A stretch of 60,782 nucleotides of DNA from Marvinbryantia formatexigens (GCA_021771035.1 JAETPU010000018.1:1-60782), one strand, 5' to 3'. Positions 25,180-34,549 are shown, counted from the stretch's first letter. Notes: generated by a model not told the origin, from the sequence alone. Translations and numbers: made by a program.

Positions 25180-25745
25180 GCCCAAACTTCCGTAGATTCA
25201 AACAAATCCTCAGATTTGCTTTGTCGTCTTTGTGCACTTTTCTGCTGGAATAAATTACGGAGAATTGAAACTTATTTCAATTCTCATAAGGGATGCCGGA
25301 TGACTCAGATAAGAATGGGCTTGGCGCCGACGGCAGGGGGTTGGGAAGGAAATTGGATGACAGTTTACATGGGTGATAAATATCCTTCTTTTCCATTTAG
25401 ATTTAGGGAATTCGTCATTGTCATGGTAACAGAAACAGTAGTTTTACCTTCCAAAAAGATTATCATCCAATTCCCTACCCAGCCCGCTCATGCCGCGGGG
25501 CACCGGGACGCGCAGGGATTTATTCTTATCTTGGTTCCTCAGCGTCCCTTAGAAATTTCGGGATAAACCCAAAACTTCCGCAGCAAATTCCAAATGGTGG
25601 TGTGCACGGCCAGAAAAGGGGGAAAGAGCCGCCCAAGAGGCGTTCCCCCTCTTGGGTATCTCCCCCTTGGGGCAGTTTTGCATACTCAATGAGTAAAGGC
25701 TGGTAGAAACGCACACTCGTACATCGGCCGAGTTCGTATATAGGC
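25180..25745 (-). repeat. Repeat family A, block in reverse orientation
   Basis: It contains the hairpin GAGAATTGAAA / TTTCAATTCTC, a complete core (about 25325-25500) with GGAAATTGGATGACA and GATTATCATCCAATTCCC as inverted ends, a degenerate GGGACGC stem, and the CCAAGAGG/CCTCTTGG module (about 25635-25675). It separates two genes of the polysaccharide cluster. Bases 25746-25827 hold nothing I recognise. Confidence 0.8.
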
Positions 25746-25827
25746 CGCCGCAGGGGAAATTGGGGGCGAATTCCGATGCGGTTCATCCGACGCTATGCCT
25801 TTATATGGGACACAGTCCACGGAAATT

Positions 25828-27495
25828 CTATGCCTGCGCAGCGCGGATGGCCTCGTTGACCTTGCGGCGCATTGCAAAGAGCCAGCCGTCCTCCTTGGGA
25901 TACTGGGTAAAGGTGATGGGGGTATCCGTCAGGCTGCCGATGAGCTCCACAACTGCCTGGCGGGAGGTGAGAGATTCCAAAAGCCGCAGGGCCCGCAGAT
26001 CCTGGAGGGCTTCCTGGAACACCAGCATCCGGATGGATTCCACCGGAGCGCCGTCCTGACCGGGATACACCAAAAAGGCGTCGCCGGAGGGAAAGGCCAG
26101 CCCGGCATCGGTGACGGCATAGGGATCGATGTGCTTTTTGGAGAACTGGGTATTCCAGAAGTTATAGCCCCACTGCAAAAAGCCCTTGATATCATACAGA
26201 TACAGCTGAACGCCCAGAATCCGGTTTCTGGCGCTGGGCATGGACATAAACCGGTTGGAGACATCGTTCCCCTGTCCGCAGCAGTAATAGGTCCACAGAT
26301 TGGGAACCTGATTTTCCAAAAACGGGCCGATATGGTTGCTGGCGGGGATGGGGTGTTCCAGAGCCCCGGTGCGGTAGAAATCGTAGTCCGACAGGGCGTC
26401 GATGATGGTGAAGCCCTCCAAATAAGGGGCAATGAGGGCCTTGGCGGCCTTGTAGTTTTCCAAGTGGGTGAGATGCGGCTCGTCCGAGACGTGGAAGAAC
26501 ACCTTCCCGGCGCCCCACTCCTCGCGCAGCAGCTGGGTGAGCTCAGGGAGCAGGGCATCCAGGAACTCCCGGTACTGGGGGGATTGGGCCGGGACATCCC
26601 AGCCGAAGATGCGCTGTTCCTTACCATTTACCTGGGCCATCACCTTGGGCGTGCAGTTGGCGCCCCACTGGGTGAACAGGTGGGAAATCTCCAGGTACCG
26701 GACCCCAACCCGGCGGCACAGCTGCATCCAGCGAACCAGGCGGGAGAAATCGAAGGAGTAACCGGCGTCGGTGCGCGCGACGCCCACCAGCTGAACGGTG
26801 GTGCGTTCCCCGCCCACGGCGGTATCCAGCGGCGGAGTAAAGATGGGGGTCAAGAGCATATTGATGCCCCGGCGCACAGCGGCCTGGGCAAAGGCCTCGA
26901 TGAGCGACCAATGCTCTTCGCTGAAGGCGTCGGCTCCATAGAAATCGCACAGGCAGTCCGCATGGAACCACTCCGTATGGATGAGCGCCTGCTCCGGGAG
27001 CAGCCCCGGCAGTACGGTGACGGACTGTGTTACGCTGCCCACCTCGTCCCCGGACTCGCTGTCCGCAAAACGGATGGTGAAGGTATGGGCGCCGGGCTGG
27101 GTGCCGGCATCCGGAGTAAACTCCACCCAAAGGGCGCGCCACTGGTTTTCCAGGAGCCGCACGGGGTTTTCCAGGGGCAGCAGAGGATCCGGGAACAGGC
27201 CCGGGGTATCCCGCAGATAGTTTTCGTCATGATCCGCATAGGCGGGGAATTGGGAGGGTACCAGGCCTACCTGGCGAATGGTGATTCTGCTGCGGTCCTC
27301 AGGCGCGCAGTCCAGGCTCACCACGGCGCTGCGGCCTCGGTTTTCCCGGGTGGCGCCTCCGGTGTAAGCCACCTGGAAGGAAAAGGATTCGTTTTGGAAC
27401 ACGGATCCCTCCTGGAGAGGGCAGGAATCGGGCTCGGCGTCGGCAAACACCTTGCCCAGGGAGGATACCAGCTTGAATACGGGGGTTTCCATCAT
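25828..27495 (-). CDS. DUF4091 / GH123-like glycoside hydrolase
   Basis: The 556-residue protein has an N-terminal beta-sandwich (about 1-180) and a barrel domain with NMLLTPIFTPP, HVSDEPHLTHLENYKAA, WTYYCCGQGNDVSNRFMS and LQWGYNFWN. These are hallmarks of DUF4091 proteins, related to GH123 N-acetylgalactosaminidases. The DEP motif fits the paired acidic residues used in substrate-assisted catalysis. There is no signal peptide. ATG 27495 has AAAGGA 9 bases upstream. It follows the deacetylase-like gene in a leftward cluster and has its own likely promoter. The substrate may be a GalNAc-type or plant glycan; sequence alone does not say. Confidence 0.75.
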   Translation of the reverse strand: MMETPVFKLVSSLGKVFADAEPDSCPLQEGSVFQNESFSFQVAYTGGATRENRGRSAVVSLDCAPEDRSRITIRQVGLVPSQFPAYADHDENYLRDTPGLFPDPLLPLENPVRLLENQWRALWVEFTPDAGTQPGAHTFTIRFADSESGDEVGSVTQSVTVLPGLLPEQALIHTEWFHADCLCDFYGADAFSEEHWSLIEAFAQAAVRRGINMLLTPIFTPPLDTAVGGERTTVQLVGVARTDAGYSFDFSRLVRWMQLCRRVGVRYLEISHLFTQWGANCTPKVMAQVNGKEQRIFGWDVPAQSPQYREFLDALLPELTQLLREEWGAGKVFFHVSDEPHLTHLENYKAAKALIAPYLEGFTIIDALSDYDFYRTGALEHPIPASNHIGPFLENQVPNLWTYYCCGQGNDVSNRFMSMPSARNRILGVQLYLYDIKGFLQWGYNFWNTQFSKKHIDPYAVTDAGLAFPSGDAFLVYPGQDGAPVESIRMLVFQEALQDLRALRLLESLTSRQAVVELIGSLTDTPITFTQYPKEDGWLFAMRRKVNEAIRAAQA

Positions 27496-28115
27496 AAGTT
27501 TCATTCCTTTCCAGAGCCGGACCGGCGAGATGGGGTCCGGGCCCTGTCTATAGTGCTTTTTGGTATTCGGCTGAAAGCGTGCGGGCACAACAGCCTTCCC
27601 GGCTGCTGCGGCAGGGACTGCGCCGGACTGCCTGGATGCCGCGCAGGTGCGCGGCGGCTGTCTTTGCCTTTATTATACCGAAAGAGGCGGGGCAAGTCAC
27701 GAAATTCGGAAAATTCCCTGCGGAGATGTTGCAAATGGACGGGCTGGACAGCGCCTGGGCCGCGGGTTTGAGCGTGCGCAGGGCCGACACAAAGGGATTC
27801 CGAATCCCTTCGGAGGTATCGCTGCGGCATACCGTCCAGAGAGAGCCGACGAGCGCGGCTGTGTATCGGACGGGAGGGGGCGAGTTTCCTTTCAGTCTGG
27901 AGAAACGAGGGCGCCCAGAGGGCCGAAGCGGCCATTTTGTACCCGGGCCGGTATCGTGAAAGCCCGTCAGCCCGCCCACAGCCGGACGGGACTAACAGAG
28001 GCTGTTTTTCGGGAAACGGGGGAAGAGATAAAAAAGAGACCTCCGAAATAACTGGCACGCGGTACACGCGGGATACACCGCTGCGTTGGGGCAACAGCGG
28101 TGTGCGGCGTCAGGT
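27496..28115 (-). promoter_or_regulatory. 620-base gap with a probable promoter for the DUF4091 gene
   Basis: On the minus strand GTGACT (27695-27700), a 17-base spacer and a perfect TATAAT (27672-27677) form a likely promoter about 180 bases before the DUF4091 start. A 9-bp stem ACACCGCTG / CAGCGGTGT (28075-28103) without a T run follows the deacetylase-like gene. The remaining sequence has no credible gene. Confidence 0.45.
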
Positions 28116-29165
28116 TCAGAGGATATCGTCCAGGAATACGCAGGAATAGCCCCGCTGTTCCAGCCAGGAAAAGACGGTCTGGAGTTTCTCAAAGAAATCC
28201 GGCTGGAAGGCCTCGTAATCCCGGTAGAAATACTGCTCATGGATCATCACATCGAAATAGCCGGTGCCGGCACTGGAATGTTCCACCGCATTCAGCCGCC
28301 CGGGAATCTCCTCCAGGGGGCAGGCGTTGATGACCATATCGTTGCGGATAAAGTACAGCCCGGTGTCCGCATCCTGCCACAGGCTTACCTGGCCCATCTG
28401 CTTGGCCCGGGTTCCCTCCAAATACCCGGTGAAGGTCAGGGAGCCGTCGCGTTCGCTGGGGAAGCCCATCAGCCCGCGCACGCCCCGGGACTGCAGCGCC
28501 AGGCAGGCCTCCCGGGTGCACAGCAGGTAGTGCACCGTCATAAAATCGCTGATACAGCGGCGGCCCGCAAAGCGAACCACCTGCTCCATGACATCGTCAA
28601 AATCCCTGAGGATCTCCTGCGCCGGACGGTTGGCGTAGGGGTCCGGCGGATCGTTGTGCCGGGCATGAAAGGAGAAGCGCAGCCAGTCCGAATTGGCCAG
28701 GAATTCCTCCCGGAAGCGGGCTGTCATATCCCGCAGGGAGAAGCTGTCCTCATAATAGCTGAAAAACAGATTCAAGGTCACCTTGAGCCCGAAGCGCTGG
28801 TGCAGCCGGTAAAAGCCCGCCAGATAGGGGTTCTCAAAGATGCTGGAATAGCGGTTTTGGTTACGGGTGAGATCCTCTAAAAACTGGATGTTGTCGTCTA
28901 CCGTGAACCGATATTTCCGGCAGAGCTGCGCCGCAAAGCGCAAATTGGCCTCAGCCAGGGGTTCCCCCTCCGGGGTGGCCAGGGAGAGCTTGGGGGCGGT
29001 TCCAGATACCGGAACCACAGCGGTGCCACAGCAGTCCACGGGAATGCCGTTCACCAAAGAGCCCTGGGGGGCGTCTGTCTGCACGGTGAGGAGCTTGGGG
29101 AGTTGGGGGGTGCCGGGGATTTGGGTGAGAACCGCGCCGTCACAGGGAAAGAGGATTGTACTCAC
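28116..29165 (-). CDS. Polysaccharide deacetylase-like protein of the glycan cluster
   Basis: The 349-residue cytoplasmic protein has a short beta-rich N-terminus and then segments that look like a NodB-type (beta/alpha) barrel: RFTVDDNIQFLEDL, SFHARHNDPPDPYANRP, DFMTVHYLLC and YFDVMIHEQYFYRDY, with His/Asp residues where this fold binds metal. I know of similar proteins beside glycoside hydrolases but not of a tested function. The start is GTG 29165 with AAGGAGG about 9 bases upstream. It lies between the esterase and the DUF4091 gene, so a sugar substrate is likely. Confidence 0.55.
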   Translation of the reverse strand: MSTILFPCDGAVLTQIPGTPQLPKLLTVQTDAPQGSLVNGIPVDCCGTAVVPVSGTAPKLSLATPEGEPLAEANLRFAAQLCRKYRFTVDDNIQFLEDLTRNQNRYSSIFENPYLAGFYRLHQRFGLKVTLNLFFSYYEDSFSLRDMTARFREEFLANSDWLRFSFHARHNDPPDPYANRPAQEILRDFDDVMEQVVRFAGRRCISDFMTVHYLLCTREACLALQSRGVRGLMGFPSERDGSLTFTGYLEGTRAKQMGQVSLWQDADTGLYFIRNDMVINACPLEEIPGRLNAVEHSSAGTGYFDVMIHEQYFYRDYEAFQPDFFEKLQTVFSWLEQRGYSCVFLDDIL

Positions 29166-29214
29166 GAAAATGGCCTCCTTTTTCTATCAGAATGGAAGGG
29201 CTTGCAGATTTTTT

Positions 29215-29525
29215 GGTTTGGGGGCTAAGACTAGAAACTGCGAGTGCCCCGATTGCATCAGCGGCATCGACCCAGGTATGGGTCGTCCCAGGTATGGGTC
29301 GTCCCAAGTGTGGATCGGCCCAAGTGTGGGCCTGAAAGTGAGGAGAGTTTACGACTCCTCACTTTCTACAGCCTTAACTGATTGAGTGCACAGAACTGCC
29401 CTAAGGGAGTTCCCAAAGAGGGGTTCGCCTCTCTTTGGCGGCTCTTTTCCCCCTTTTCTGGCCGCGCAGACCACGATTTGGAACTTGCTGCGGGGACACC
29501 GGGATGCTCCTGGTTCATCTATGGC
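29215..29525 (+). repeat. Repeat family A, short block with an internal tandem repeat
   Basis: Module order is TTGCATCAGCGGCAT, then four tandem 16-base units (29271-29334, CCCAGGTATGGGTCGT and variants), then a hairpin AAGTGAGGAG / CTCCTCACTT (29336-29364) and the usual tail GCCTTAACTGATTGAGTG, then the CCAAAGAGG module. The hairpin stem is unlike that of other copies (GAGAAAGT.. or AGAAACCAAGAA..), yet it sits between the same flanks. Confidence 0.75.
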
Positions 29526-29532
29526 TGTGGTT

Positions 29533-30375
29533 TCAGGCGCGGTAATCGAACAGATCCCGCATCCACTGGGTGCACAGCTCCATCCAGGTTTGGGCATGGG
29601 GGTTGATGAGCTGGGGATCCCCGGCGCGGGCAGTGTCGCCGCTGCACAGGGAGAGCCCGTGCACGCCGTCCCGGTAGATGTGCAGATCGAACTCTACGCC
29701 GGCCCGGCGCAGGGCCTGGGCCATCAGGAGCGTGTTTTCCACGGGAACCGCCGGGTCGTTATAGGTGTGCCATAAAAAGGCGGGGGGAGTTTGGGGCGTA
29801 ACCCGGGTTTCTAAGGAAAGTGCGCGCAGCTGCTCGGGGGAGGCGTTTTCGCCCAGCAGGCAGTCAAAGGAGCCCCGGTGGGCCATCTCCCCTGCGGTGA
29901 TCACCGGATAACACAGCACCATGGCGTTGGGGCGGTTTTCCCCTGGGGCAGTGCCCAGCGCCTCAGGGAGGAAGGGCTCATTCCACAACGTGCCCAGGCT
30001 TGCCGCCAGATGCCCTCCCGCGGAGAAGCCGCACACCGCCAGCATATCGGGATTTAAATTCCACTCCCCGGCTCTGCGGCGCATCAGAGCCATGGCGGCG
30101 GAGGCCTCCAGCAGCTGGGTGGGGTAGCGCGCGGGAGCGACGCTGTAATCCAGTACAAAGGCGCTGATCCCCGCCGCCACAAACTGCAGGGCCACTGGTT
30201 CCGCTTCCCTGGCAGAGGTAAAGCTGTATCCGCCTCCGGGGCAGATGAGCACGCCCGGGCGGCGCCTGTCAGGCTGAATCTCCTTGGAATTCGCGATGGC
30301 ATAGGCGGTGAGAACCGCATTGGAATCCGACAGTGAGGGGAAAAACTCCTTGAGGGCATAGGTTTGGTGAATCAT
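29533..30375 (-). CDS. Alpha/beta-hydrolase, acetyl-xylan-esterase-like
   Basis: The 280-residue protein has the oxyanion motif CPGGGYSFTSAREAEPVA, the nucleophile elbow GFSAGGHLAASL, and a closing VHGLSL His, matching the BD-FAE/acetyl-esterase group that removes acetyl or feruloyl groups from plant polysaccharides. There is no signal peptide, so it would act on imported oligosaccharides. The start at ATG 30375 has GGAAG upstream. It is the first gene of the leftward glycan cluster and has a good promoter 100 bases upstream. A family A block starts right after the stop. Confidence 0.85.
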   Translation of the reverse strand: MIHQTYALKEFFPSLSDSNAVLTAYAIANSKEIQPDRRRPGVLICPGGGYSFTSAREAEPVALQFVAAGISAFVLDYSVAPARYPTQLLEASAAMALMRRRAGEWNLNPDMLAVCGFSAGGHLAASLGTLWNEPFLPEALGTAPGENRPNAMVLCYPVITAGEMAHRGSFDCLLGENASPEQLRALSLETRVTPQTPPAFLWHTYNDPAVPVENTLLMAQALRRAGVEFDLHIYRDGVHGLSLCSGDTARAGDPQLINPHAQTWMELCTQWMRDLFDYRA

Positions 30376-30478
30376 AGTAAATCATTCTTCCTTTCTGAAC
30401 GCTGCACCGCCCCGGGGCGCCCAATTTGCGGCTGCGCCGGGGTGGCTCCGAATTGTCCTGTCAGAGGACTTCAGCCCC

Positions 30479-30507
30479 ATTATACGGGAGAATCCGGATA
30501 AAGTAAA
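30479..30507 (-). promoter_or_regulatory. Promoter of the leftward glycan cluster
   Basis: On the minus strand TTTACT (30502-30507), a spacer of exactly 17 bases and a perfect TATAAT (30479-30484) lie about 100 bases before the esterase start. Confidence 0.65.
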
Positions 30508-31078
30508 TGTCCTGGCTTTTGTTTTGTTCCATTCATTTTGGGAAGGCCTTGTCGGGGTGAGCGCACAGCCCCGGCCCATTGGATGGACGGGGCGAAGAAA
30601 GCAGGATCCGTCATGGAGAAAACAGAAATTGTCATTGACCCCGGCGGTGCCGCGACGATATAGTAAATCCGAAGATACGGCGGCGCGCAGGCCTCTGCCG
30701 CGCCGAAAGGCAGCCGGGACGGGCACCCTCACGGCGGGAAGAGGGCTTCCCGGTTTTTATCCGCTCCCCCAAAGGCCCTGGCCCCGGGAGCCTGGGAACC
30801 CCGCCTGAAAAGAAGAGCGCCGCCGGCGCCGAAAACCTGCGGTTGGCCCGGGTATCCGCTGAAGGAGTGTTTGGGGTATTCCTGGGAAAGGGCATCCCGG
30901 AAGTGCCGGGATGCCCTCCCCGCAGACGCGGGCAGCGGCCTGGAAGCGAACAGATACGCAGCGGGAAAGATCCCGGTTTCAGAATTAGAATCAGGATGGA
31001 GGCTGTGGGGGTTTTGAGGCCTGCGCCGCAGAACCTGAGGCAGCAACACCGATGGAATGAAAGAGGAGGAAACCACCT
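30508..31078. other. Divergent gap without a recognised gene
   Basis: About 570 GC-rich bases between the leftward esterase promoter and the rightward GH51-like gene. No supported reading frame, repeat or clear rightward promoter was seen. Only the GAGGAGG ribosome site at its right end is certain. Confidence 0.5.
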
Positions 31079-32989
31079 ATGGTGACTTTAACCCAAAAAG
31101 AGAACCCTTCCCAATATCCCGTGCCCCGCGCCATATTCGGGAATTTTATGGAATCCGGCTTTGCCCAGCAGATTCCCCGGATGTGGTCCGAGATGCTGTT
31201 TAACCGCTCCTTCCGCCAGGTGGCACCCCTAAAGGCTCCCACCTGGGAGTGGCTGGGATTTGGGCCTGAGCAGTACAATGAGAATGCGCCCTTCTGGCAC
31301 AGCGGCTATGAGGAAAATGACTGGGACTATTTCGGGGAGGGACTGAAAGCGGATTATACCCTGGGAACCCAGACCTTCAAGGGGAAAACCTCCCTGCACC
31401 TGGAGGGAACCGGTTCCCGCTGCGGCGTGCGCCAAGGCGGGCTGCACCTGAAGGCCCGGCGTGGGTATACCCTGCGGATCTTTATGGGAGTGCGGGGAGA
31501 TATGCTCCTCTCCGGGCTGGACGGCTATGCCATGAGCGGCTCCGAGGGCGCCCAGCGCCCGGTATCGGTGCGCCTTGCAGACGATACCGGTGCCACCCTT
31601 TGGCAGCAGACGCTCACCGTCACGGTGGGCCAGCAGGAATATGTGCTGCCGGTACAGGTTTTGCAGGACTGTACGGCAGCTCTGGAGATTGCCTTCCAGT
31701 ATGCCGGAGGGCTGTACCTGTCCTGGTGTTCCATGATGCCCAATGACAATCTGATGGGCTGGCGCCCGGATGTGGTGGACTGCCTGCGAAGGGCGGGCGT
31801 GCCCCGGATGCGGTTTCCCGGGGGATGCTTTGTCAGCTTTTATGATTGGGAGAAATCCATCGGCCCGCGCCAGGAGCGGGAGCCCATGGAGAGCTTTTAC
31901 TGGGGCGGCCTGGAGGAAAACGACGTGGGCCTGGACGAGTTCTGCGATTTGGCCCAGCTGGTGGGCTTTGAGCCGCAGATCTGCTTTAATATGATGTCCT
32001 CCACGCCCTTCAAGGCCCGGCAGATGGTGGAGTACCTCAACGCCCCCGCCGATGTGGGGATGGGGCGCCAGAGGATGCTCAACGGCTATCCCGCGCCCCG
32101 GAATGTCCGCCTGTTTGAGATGGACAACGAGTCCTCCAGAAAATGGGACGGGCTGCAGTATGCCCGGGAATGTGTGCGCTTTGCCAGGGAGATGCGCCTG
32201 GCGGATCCGGACATCGAGCTGATGATGATAGGCTACAATTTCCCCCTGCACCGGATTCCCCAGATGCTGGACATTGCCGGGGAACACGTCAATTACCTGA
32301 TCCAGCGCAACGCGGAACCTGAGTTTGTGGCGCAGATGCTGGAGATTCTGCGGGAGTACAACCAAAAAACCGGGCGCAATATCCGCCTGGTGAATACGGA
32401 GTGGCTGCCCTCCTGCCAGATGTTCGGCCCCCTTGAGGATCCCGAAATCCCGGAGAATTTCTCCTGGGACGGCACCATCACCGGGGATTACCGCAAATGC
32501 TTTTCCTTTTTCCAGATCCGCTGGATGTATGCCCTCAACGCGGCCCAGCGCTGGATGGATTTTATGAGCTACGGCGGGGAATTTGCCTCGGCAAACTTCA
32601 ACAACTGCTGCAACACCTGGGGACAGAATATCCTGAACGCCTCCAAGGATTCGGCCTGGCTCTCCTGTGCCGGGCAGGTGCTGGAGCTGTTTACCCGCAG
32701 CTTTTTGGACGGCTGCCGCAGTGTGAATTTTGAAAGCTCTCAGGAGCTGGTGACGGCCCAGATGCTGCAGGCCCCCAATGGGCAGCGCAGGCTGTACCTG
32801 CTCAACCGCACCCAGCAGGAACAGACGGTAAAACTGCCCGCCGGCACCTGGAGCGCCCAGGGCCTGACAGCGCCTCACCGGCTTTCTGCCGCCGGAGAGG
32901 GGGAGAACTCGGTGGAATTTTTCCTGCCTGCCCTGCAAGGAGGCACAGTGACAATAAAACCGCTCTCCATCAGCGTTCTCTGCGGCTGA
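31079..32989 (+). CDS. GH51-like glycoside hydrolase (alpha-L-arabinofuranosidase type)
   Basis: The 636-residue protein has an N-terminal beta domain (about 1-220) and a barrel with RFPGGCFVSFYDWEKSIGP, close to the RFPGGN-VSGY-WxDGIGP block of GH51 enzymes, then LFEMDNESS (E351, likely acid/base) and RLVNTEWLPS (E441, likely nucleophile). A C-terminal beta domain follows. GNF replaced by GCF and the Met-Asp before the acid/base Asn-Glu are departures from textbook GH51, so specificity could differ. There is no signal peptide. It faces away from the esterase-led cluster and probably handles the same glycan. Confidence 0.78.
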   Translation: MVTLTQKENPSQYPVPRAIFGNFMESGFAQQIPRMWSEMLFNRSFRQVAPLKAPTWEWLGFGPEQYNENAPFWHSGYEENDWDYFGEGLKADYTLGTQTFKGKTSLHLEGTGSRCGVRQGGLHLKARRGYTLRIFMGVRGDMLLSGLDGYAMSGSEGAQRPVSVRLADDTGATLWQQTLTVTVGQQEYVLPVQVLQDCTAALEIAFQYAGGLYLSWCSMMPNDNLMGWRPDVVDCLRRAGVPRMRFPGGCFVSFYDWEKSIGPRQEREPMESFYWGGLEENDVGLDEFCDLAQLVGFEPQICFNMMSSTPFKARQMVEYLNAPADVGMGRQRMLNGYPAPRNVRLFEMDNESSRKWDGLQYARECVRFAREMRLADPDIELMMIGYNFPLHRIPQMLDIAGEHVNYLIQRNAEPEFVAQMLEILREYNQKTGRNIRLVNTEWLPSCQMFGPLEDPEIPENFSWDGTITGDYRKCFSFFQIRWMYALNAAQRWMDFMSYGGEFASANFNNCCNTWGQNILNASKDSAWLSCAGQVLELFTRSFLDGCRSVNFESSQELVTAQMLQAPNGQRRLYLLNRTQQEQTVKLPAGTWSAQGLTAPHRLSAAGEGENSVEFFLPALQGGTVTIKPLSISVLCG

Positions 32990-33043
32990 GTATCCCGGGG
33001 ATTGTAACAAAACCTTGCATGAAATTTGAACATTCTGGAAATA

Positions 33044-33070
33044 TTAGCACTCTTGTGTTGACAGTGCTAA
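33044..33070 (+). promoter_or_regulatory. CIRCE element (HrcA operator)
   Basis: TTAGCACTC - N9 - CAGTGCTAA matches the CIRCE consensus with one mismatch (C for G at the start of the right arm). It overlaps the -35 of the hsp20 promoter, so HrcA repression released by heat is expected. Confidence 0.93.
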
Positions 33071-33086
33071 TAAAACGGAGTATTCT
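33058..33086 (+). promoter_or_regulatory. hsp20 promoter
   Basis: A perfect TTGACA (33058-33063), 17-base spacer and TATTCT (33081-33086). The -35 lies inside the right half of CIRCE. Confidence 0.82.
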
Positions 33087-33160
33087 ATAAGCGTACCAAG
33101 AAAGAGGATTGAAAGAATCCGAATGAATGGGCAATTAAGCGAAAACAGGAGGAATGAAGT

Positions 33161-33604
33161 ATGTTGCCTAGCATTTTTGGAGAAAACTTATTTGATGAGC
33201 TGTTTGATTTTCCCTTTGACAGGGAGGCCTTCGGCCGGAAAAATCCTCTGTATGGAAACCATGCAAGGAACCTGATGAAGACGGATGTGAGGGAGACCGG
33301 GGATACCTATGAACTGGATATCGACCTGCCGGGCTTTCAGAAGGACGAGATAAAGGCCAGCGTGAGACATGGCTACCTGACCATCAGCGCCGCCAAGGGG
33401 CTGAATCGGGATGAGAAGGACAAGGACGGCAATTATATCCGCCGGGAGCGCTACCAGGGCGAATGCACCCGCAGCTTCTATGTGGGCGAGGGAATCCGCC
33501 AGGAGGATATCAAGGCCAAATTTGAGGATGGCATTCTCAGGCTGTCCGTTCCCAAACAGGAAGTCCAAAAGCTCCCGCAGAACCAATATATCGCAATCGA
33601 ATAG
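33161..33604 (+). CDS. hsp20: Hsp20 family small heat-shock protein
   Basis: This 147-residue ATP-independent holdase forms oligomers that bind unfolding proteins. The alpha-crystallin domain spans about residues 40-135 with DVRETGDTYELDIDLPGF, the RRERYQGECTRSFYV strand and the closing FEDGILRLSVPK. The N-terminus MLPSIFGENLFDELFDFPF is the usual amphipathic arm. The start is ATG with AGGAGG upstream. It is controlled by CIRCE and followed directly by a perfect terminator, so it is a single-gene heat-shock unit. Confidence 0.95.
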   Translation: MLPSIFGENLFDELFDFPFDREAFGRKNPLYGNHARNLMKTDVRETGDTYELDIDLPGFQKDEIKASVRHGYLTISAAKGLNRDEKDKDGNYIRRERYQGECTRSFYVGEGIRQEDIKAKFEDGILRLSVPKQEVQKLPQNQYIAIE

Positions 33605-33614
33605 GTGAGATTTC

Positions 33615-33648
33615 AAAAGGCCCCCGGGGTAGTCCCCGGGGGCCTTTT
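33615..33648 (+). terminator. hsp20 terminator
   Basis: A 15-bp perfect stem AAAAGGCCCCCGGGG with a TAGT loop ends in TTTT. Confidence 0.9.
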
Positions 33649-33882
33649 GGTTCCAGATCCCGCCAAACCCGGGCATACTGGGGCATACTCCCGGGAGGGA
33701 ATCCATATAAATAGAAGAGGGCTGCCGGCGAACCCCAGGCGCATCCCCCCGCAGGGAACCCATGCAAGAGGAGCCCGGCGAGGCGCCGTACCGATACCGG
33801 GCCGGCGGCGGGGGGGTTCCCTGCGGGCTGATGCACACCGGGACCGGCTGACAAAAGTTCCAGAAAGGAATGAGGACAGAGC

Positions 33883-34404
33883 ATGGATATGAATCGAATT
33901 GCCTTTGCCGGACAGGGAACCTATCCTCCGGTGAAAGTACACGGGAAGGATCCCAAATATGCAAGGGCGATCCTCAGCAATATTGGAAGCTGTAATTCCG
34001 AGATCTCGGCGGTGAGCTTGTATTTTTATGATTCCCTGGTGACCAGGAGCCAATATTCCCAGGTTTCGGAGTGCTTTCACCGCATCAGCCTGGTGGAGAT
34101 GCACCATTTGGATCTCTTTGGGGAGCTGGCCTGCCTGCTGGGGGCGGATCCCCGCCTTTGGAGCTATTCCGGGAACCGGCTGGGATACTGGACGCCCCGG
34201 TGCAACCAGTATCCCAGGGGAATCCGGCCTCTTTTGAGCTATGCGCTCAGCGGGGAGCGGGCCGCAGTGGAGAAATACCGGCAGCAGACCTCGTGGATTC
34301 AGGATCGGTACATTGTGGAATTGTTGGATCGGATTATACTGGACGAGGAGACGCATATCGATATCTTTCAGCAGCTTCTCGAGGAATTTCCCCAGGAAAA
34401 CTGA
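33883..34404 (+). CDS. Ferritin-like (rubrerythrin-fold) protein
   Basis: The 173-residue protein has the spaced metal-ligand motifs of a four-helix di-iron bundle: SEISAVSLYFYDSL, ISLVEMHHLDLFGEL (ExxH), GERAAVEKYRQQ and ILDEETHIDIFQQLL (ExxH). Similar proteins occur in spore-forming Clostridia, sometimes as spore coat components, but the exact role is not known. There is no rubredoxin domain. ATG 33883 follows GAGG. Its terminator lies right behind the stop. sigK comes next, so a link with sporulation is possible but only positional. Confidence 0.72.
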   Translation: MDMNRIAFAGQGTYPPVKVHGKDPKYARAILSNIGSCNSEISAVSLYFYDSLVTRSQYSQVSECFHRISLVEMHHLDLFGELACLLGADPRLWSYSGNRLGYWTPRCNQYPRGIRPLLSYALSGERAAVEKYRQQTSWIQDRYIVELLDRIILDEETHIDIFQQLLEEFPQEN

Positions 34405-34408
34405 AGGA

Positions 34409-34442
34409 CAGGACAGGGTTTTACACTCTGTCCTGCTTTTTT
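34409..34442 (+). terminator. Intrinsic terminator after the ferritin-like gene
   Basis: An 8-bp perfect stem CAGGACAG / CTGTCCTG with an 11-base loop, one C, then six T residues. Confidence 0.88.
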
Positions 34443-34479
34443 AACCGCGGCTCGTCCGACACAAATTTGCACAAACACT

Positions 34480-34507
34480 GATAATTTTGGCAAAAGCCCC
34501 ATAGAAT
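34480..34507 (+). promoter_or_regulatory. Possible sigma-E-type promoter of sigK
   Basis: GATAATT (34480-34486), a 13-base spacer and CATAGAAT (34500-34507) fit the mother-cell sigma-E pattern (GHATATT, 13-15, CATAHAHT). sigK is a classic sigma-E target in Bacillus. Read by eye only. Confidence 0.42.
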
Positions 34508-34549
34508 GAAACCGGACCCAATCTTTTTAGGAAATGGATGTGATCGGTG

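Noticed and set aside
25795-27771. A 658-codon open frame on the + strand over the DUF4091 gene
   Set aside because: Antisense shadow; the opposite strand carries recognisable DUF4091 motifs, and this frame has no motif or ribosome site.
31229-33010. A 593-codon open frame on the minus strand over the GH51-like gene
   Set aside because: Antisense shadow with His/Gly/Gln-rich nonsense composition; GH51 motifs lie on the + strand.
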